This document shows, piece by piece, positions 6,787 to 6,876 of a stretch of DNA of 6,876 nt. This DNA comes from Bacteroidales bacterium UBA1035 (GTDB lineage: Bacteria > Bacteroidota > Bacteroidia > Bacteroidales > Dysgonomonadaceae), in NCBI GenBank assembly GCA_002316835.1, contig DCEG01000006.1:1-6876 (forward strand), in the 5' to 3' direction. The stretch's first letter is position 1, and each line of letters opens with the position of its first letter. Below the pieces are notes generated by a model. The model was not told the DNA's origin and did not search any database. It saw only the letters and a program-made list of their open reading frames with translations. Both the position numbers and the translations under genes were made by a program.

Positions 6787-6876
6787 CTATTCGCTTAAAA
6801 CCGGTTTATAATAACCCAGGTCTTCGATTCGGGATTTGGTAACGAAGTTATAATTCTTCACTACTTCAATTTGTCC
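6787..6876 (-). CDS. C-terminal end of an unidentified gene, truncated by the window edge
   Basis: The - strand frame is open from the window edge to a TAG at 6789-6787, giving 29 residues that begin GQIEVVKNYNF and end DLGYYKPVLSE. A strong intrinsic terminator directly follows, which supports a real gene end. I do not recognise the family from this tail. It reads in the same direction as the vWA operon, but the terminator separates them. Confidence 0.7.
   Translation of the reverse strand, partial: GQIEVVKNYNFVTKSRIEDLGYYKPVLSE

Overview
The window looks like chromosomal DNA of a Bacteroidota member, probably of the order Bacteroidales. Four things point there: a TAnnTTTG-type -7 box (TACTTTTG, 305-312) upstream of the first gene, AT-rich translation starts without clear Shine-Dalgarno sequences, paired DUF3857/transglutaminase-like proteins ending in IVLKK, and a YfbK-type von Willebrand A lipoprotein. 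The genus cannot be named from the sequence alone.

Left part, + strand. After about 340 bp of AT-rich DNA, a two-gene operon (345-2195 and 2209-4392, 13 bp apart) encodes two exported, related proteins. The first has a complete transglutaminase/protease-like Cys-His-Asp triad. The second has the same overall plan (signal peptide, DUF3857-type N-terminal domain, transglutaminase-like middle, DUF3858-like tail), but all three catalytic positions appear to be replaced. This resembles an enzyme paired with a pseudo-enzyme; the substrate is unknown.

Middle part, - strand. A second operon converges on the first across a 42 bp gap. It is read right to left: a 482-residue vWA lipoprotein (6311-4863) with an intact MIDAS metal site, then, after 2 bp, a 141-residue lipoprotein of unknown function (4860-4435). 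Both carry lipoprotein-type N-termini and are probably co-expressed envelope proteins.

Right part. The spacer in front of the vWA gene holds the most unusual structure in the window, a 206 bp non-coding palindromic element (6332-6537). It has 18 bp terminal inverted repeats (17 of 18 matching), flanking TAA triplets that could be a target duplication, and two internal hairpins. It looks like a MITE (miniature inverted-repeat transposable element) inserted 20 bp upstream of the vWA start codon, where it must form most of the operon's leader or promoter region. At the far right the last 29 codons of another - strand gene end at 6787, followed by a strong intrinsic terminator (13 bp perfect stem plus T-run).
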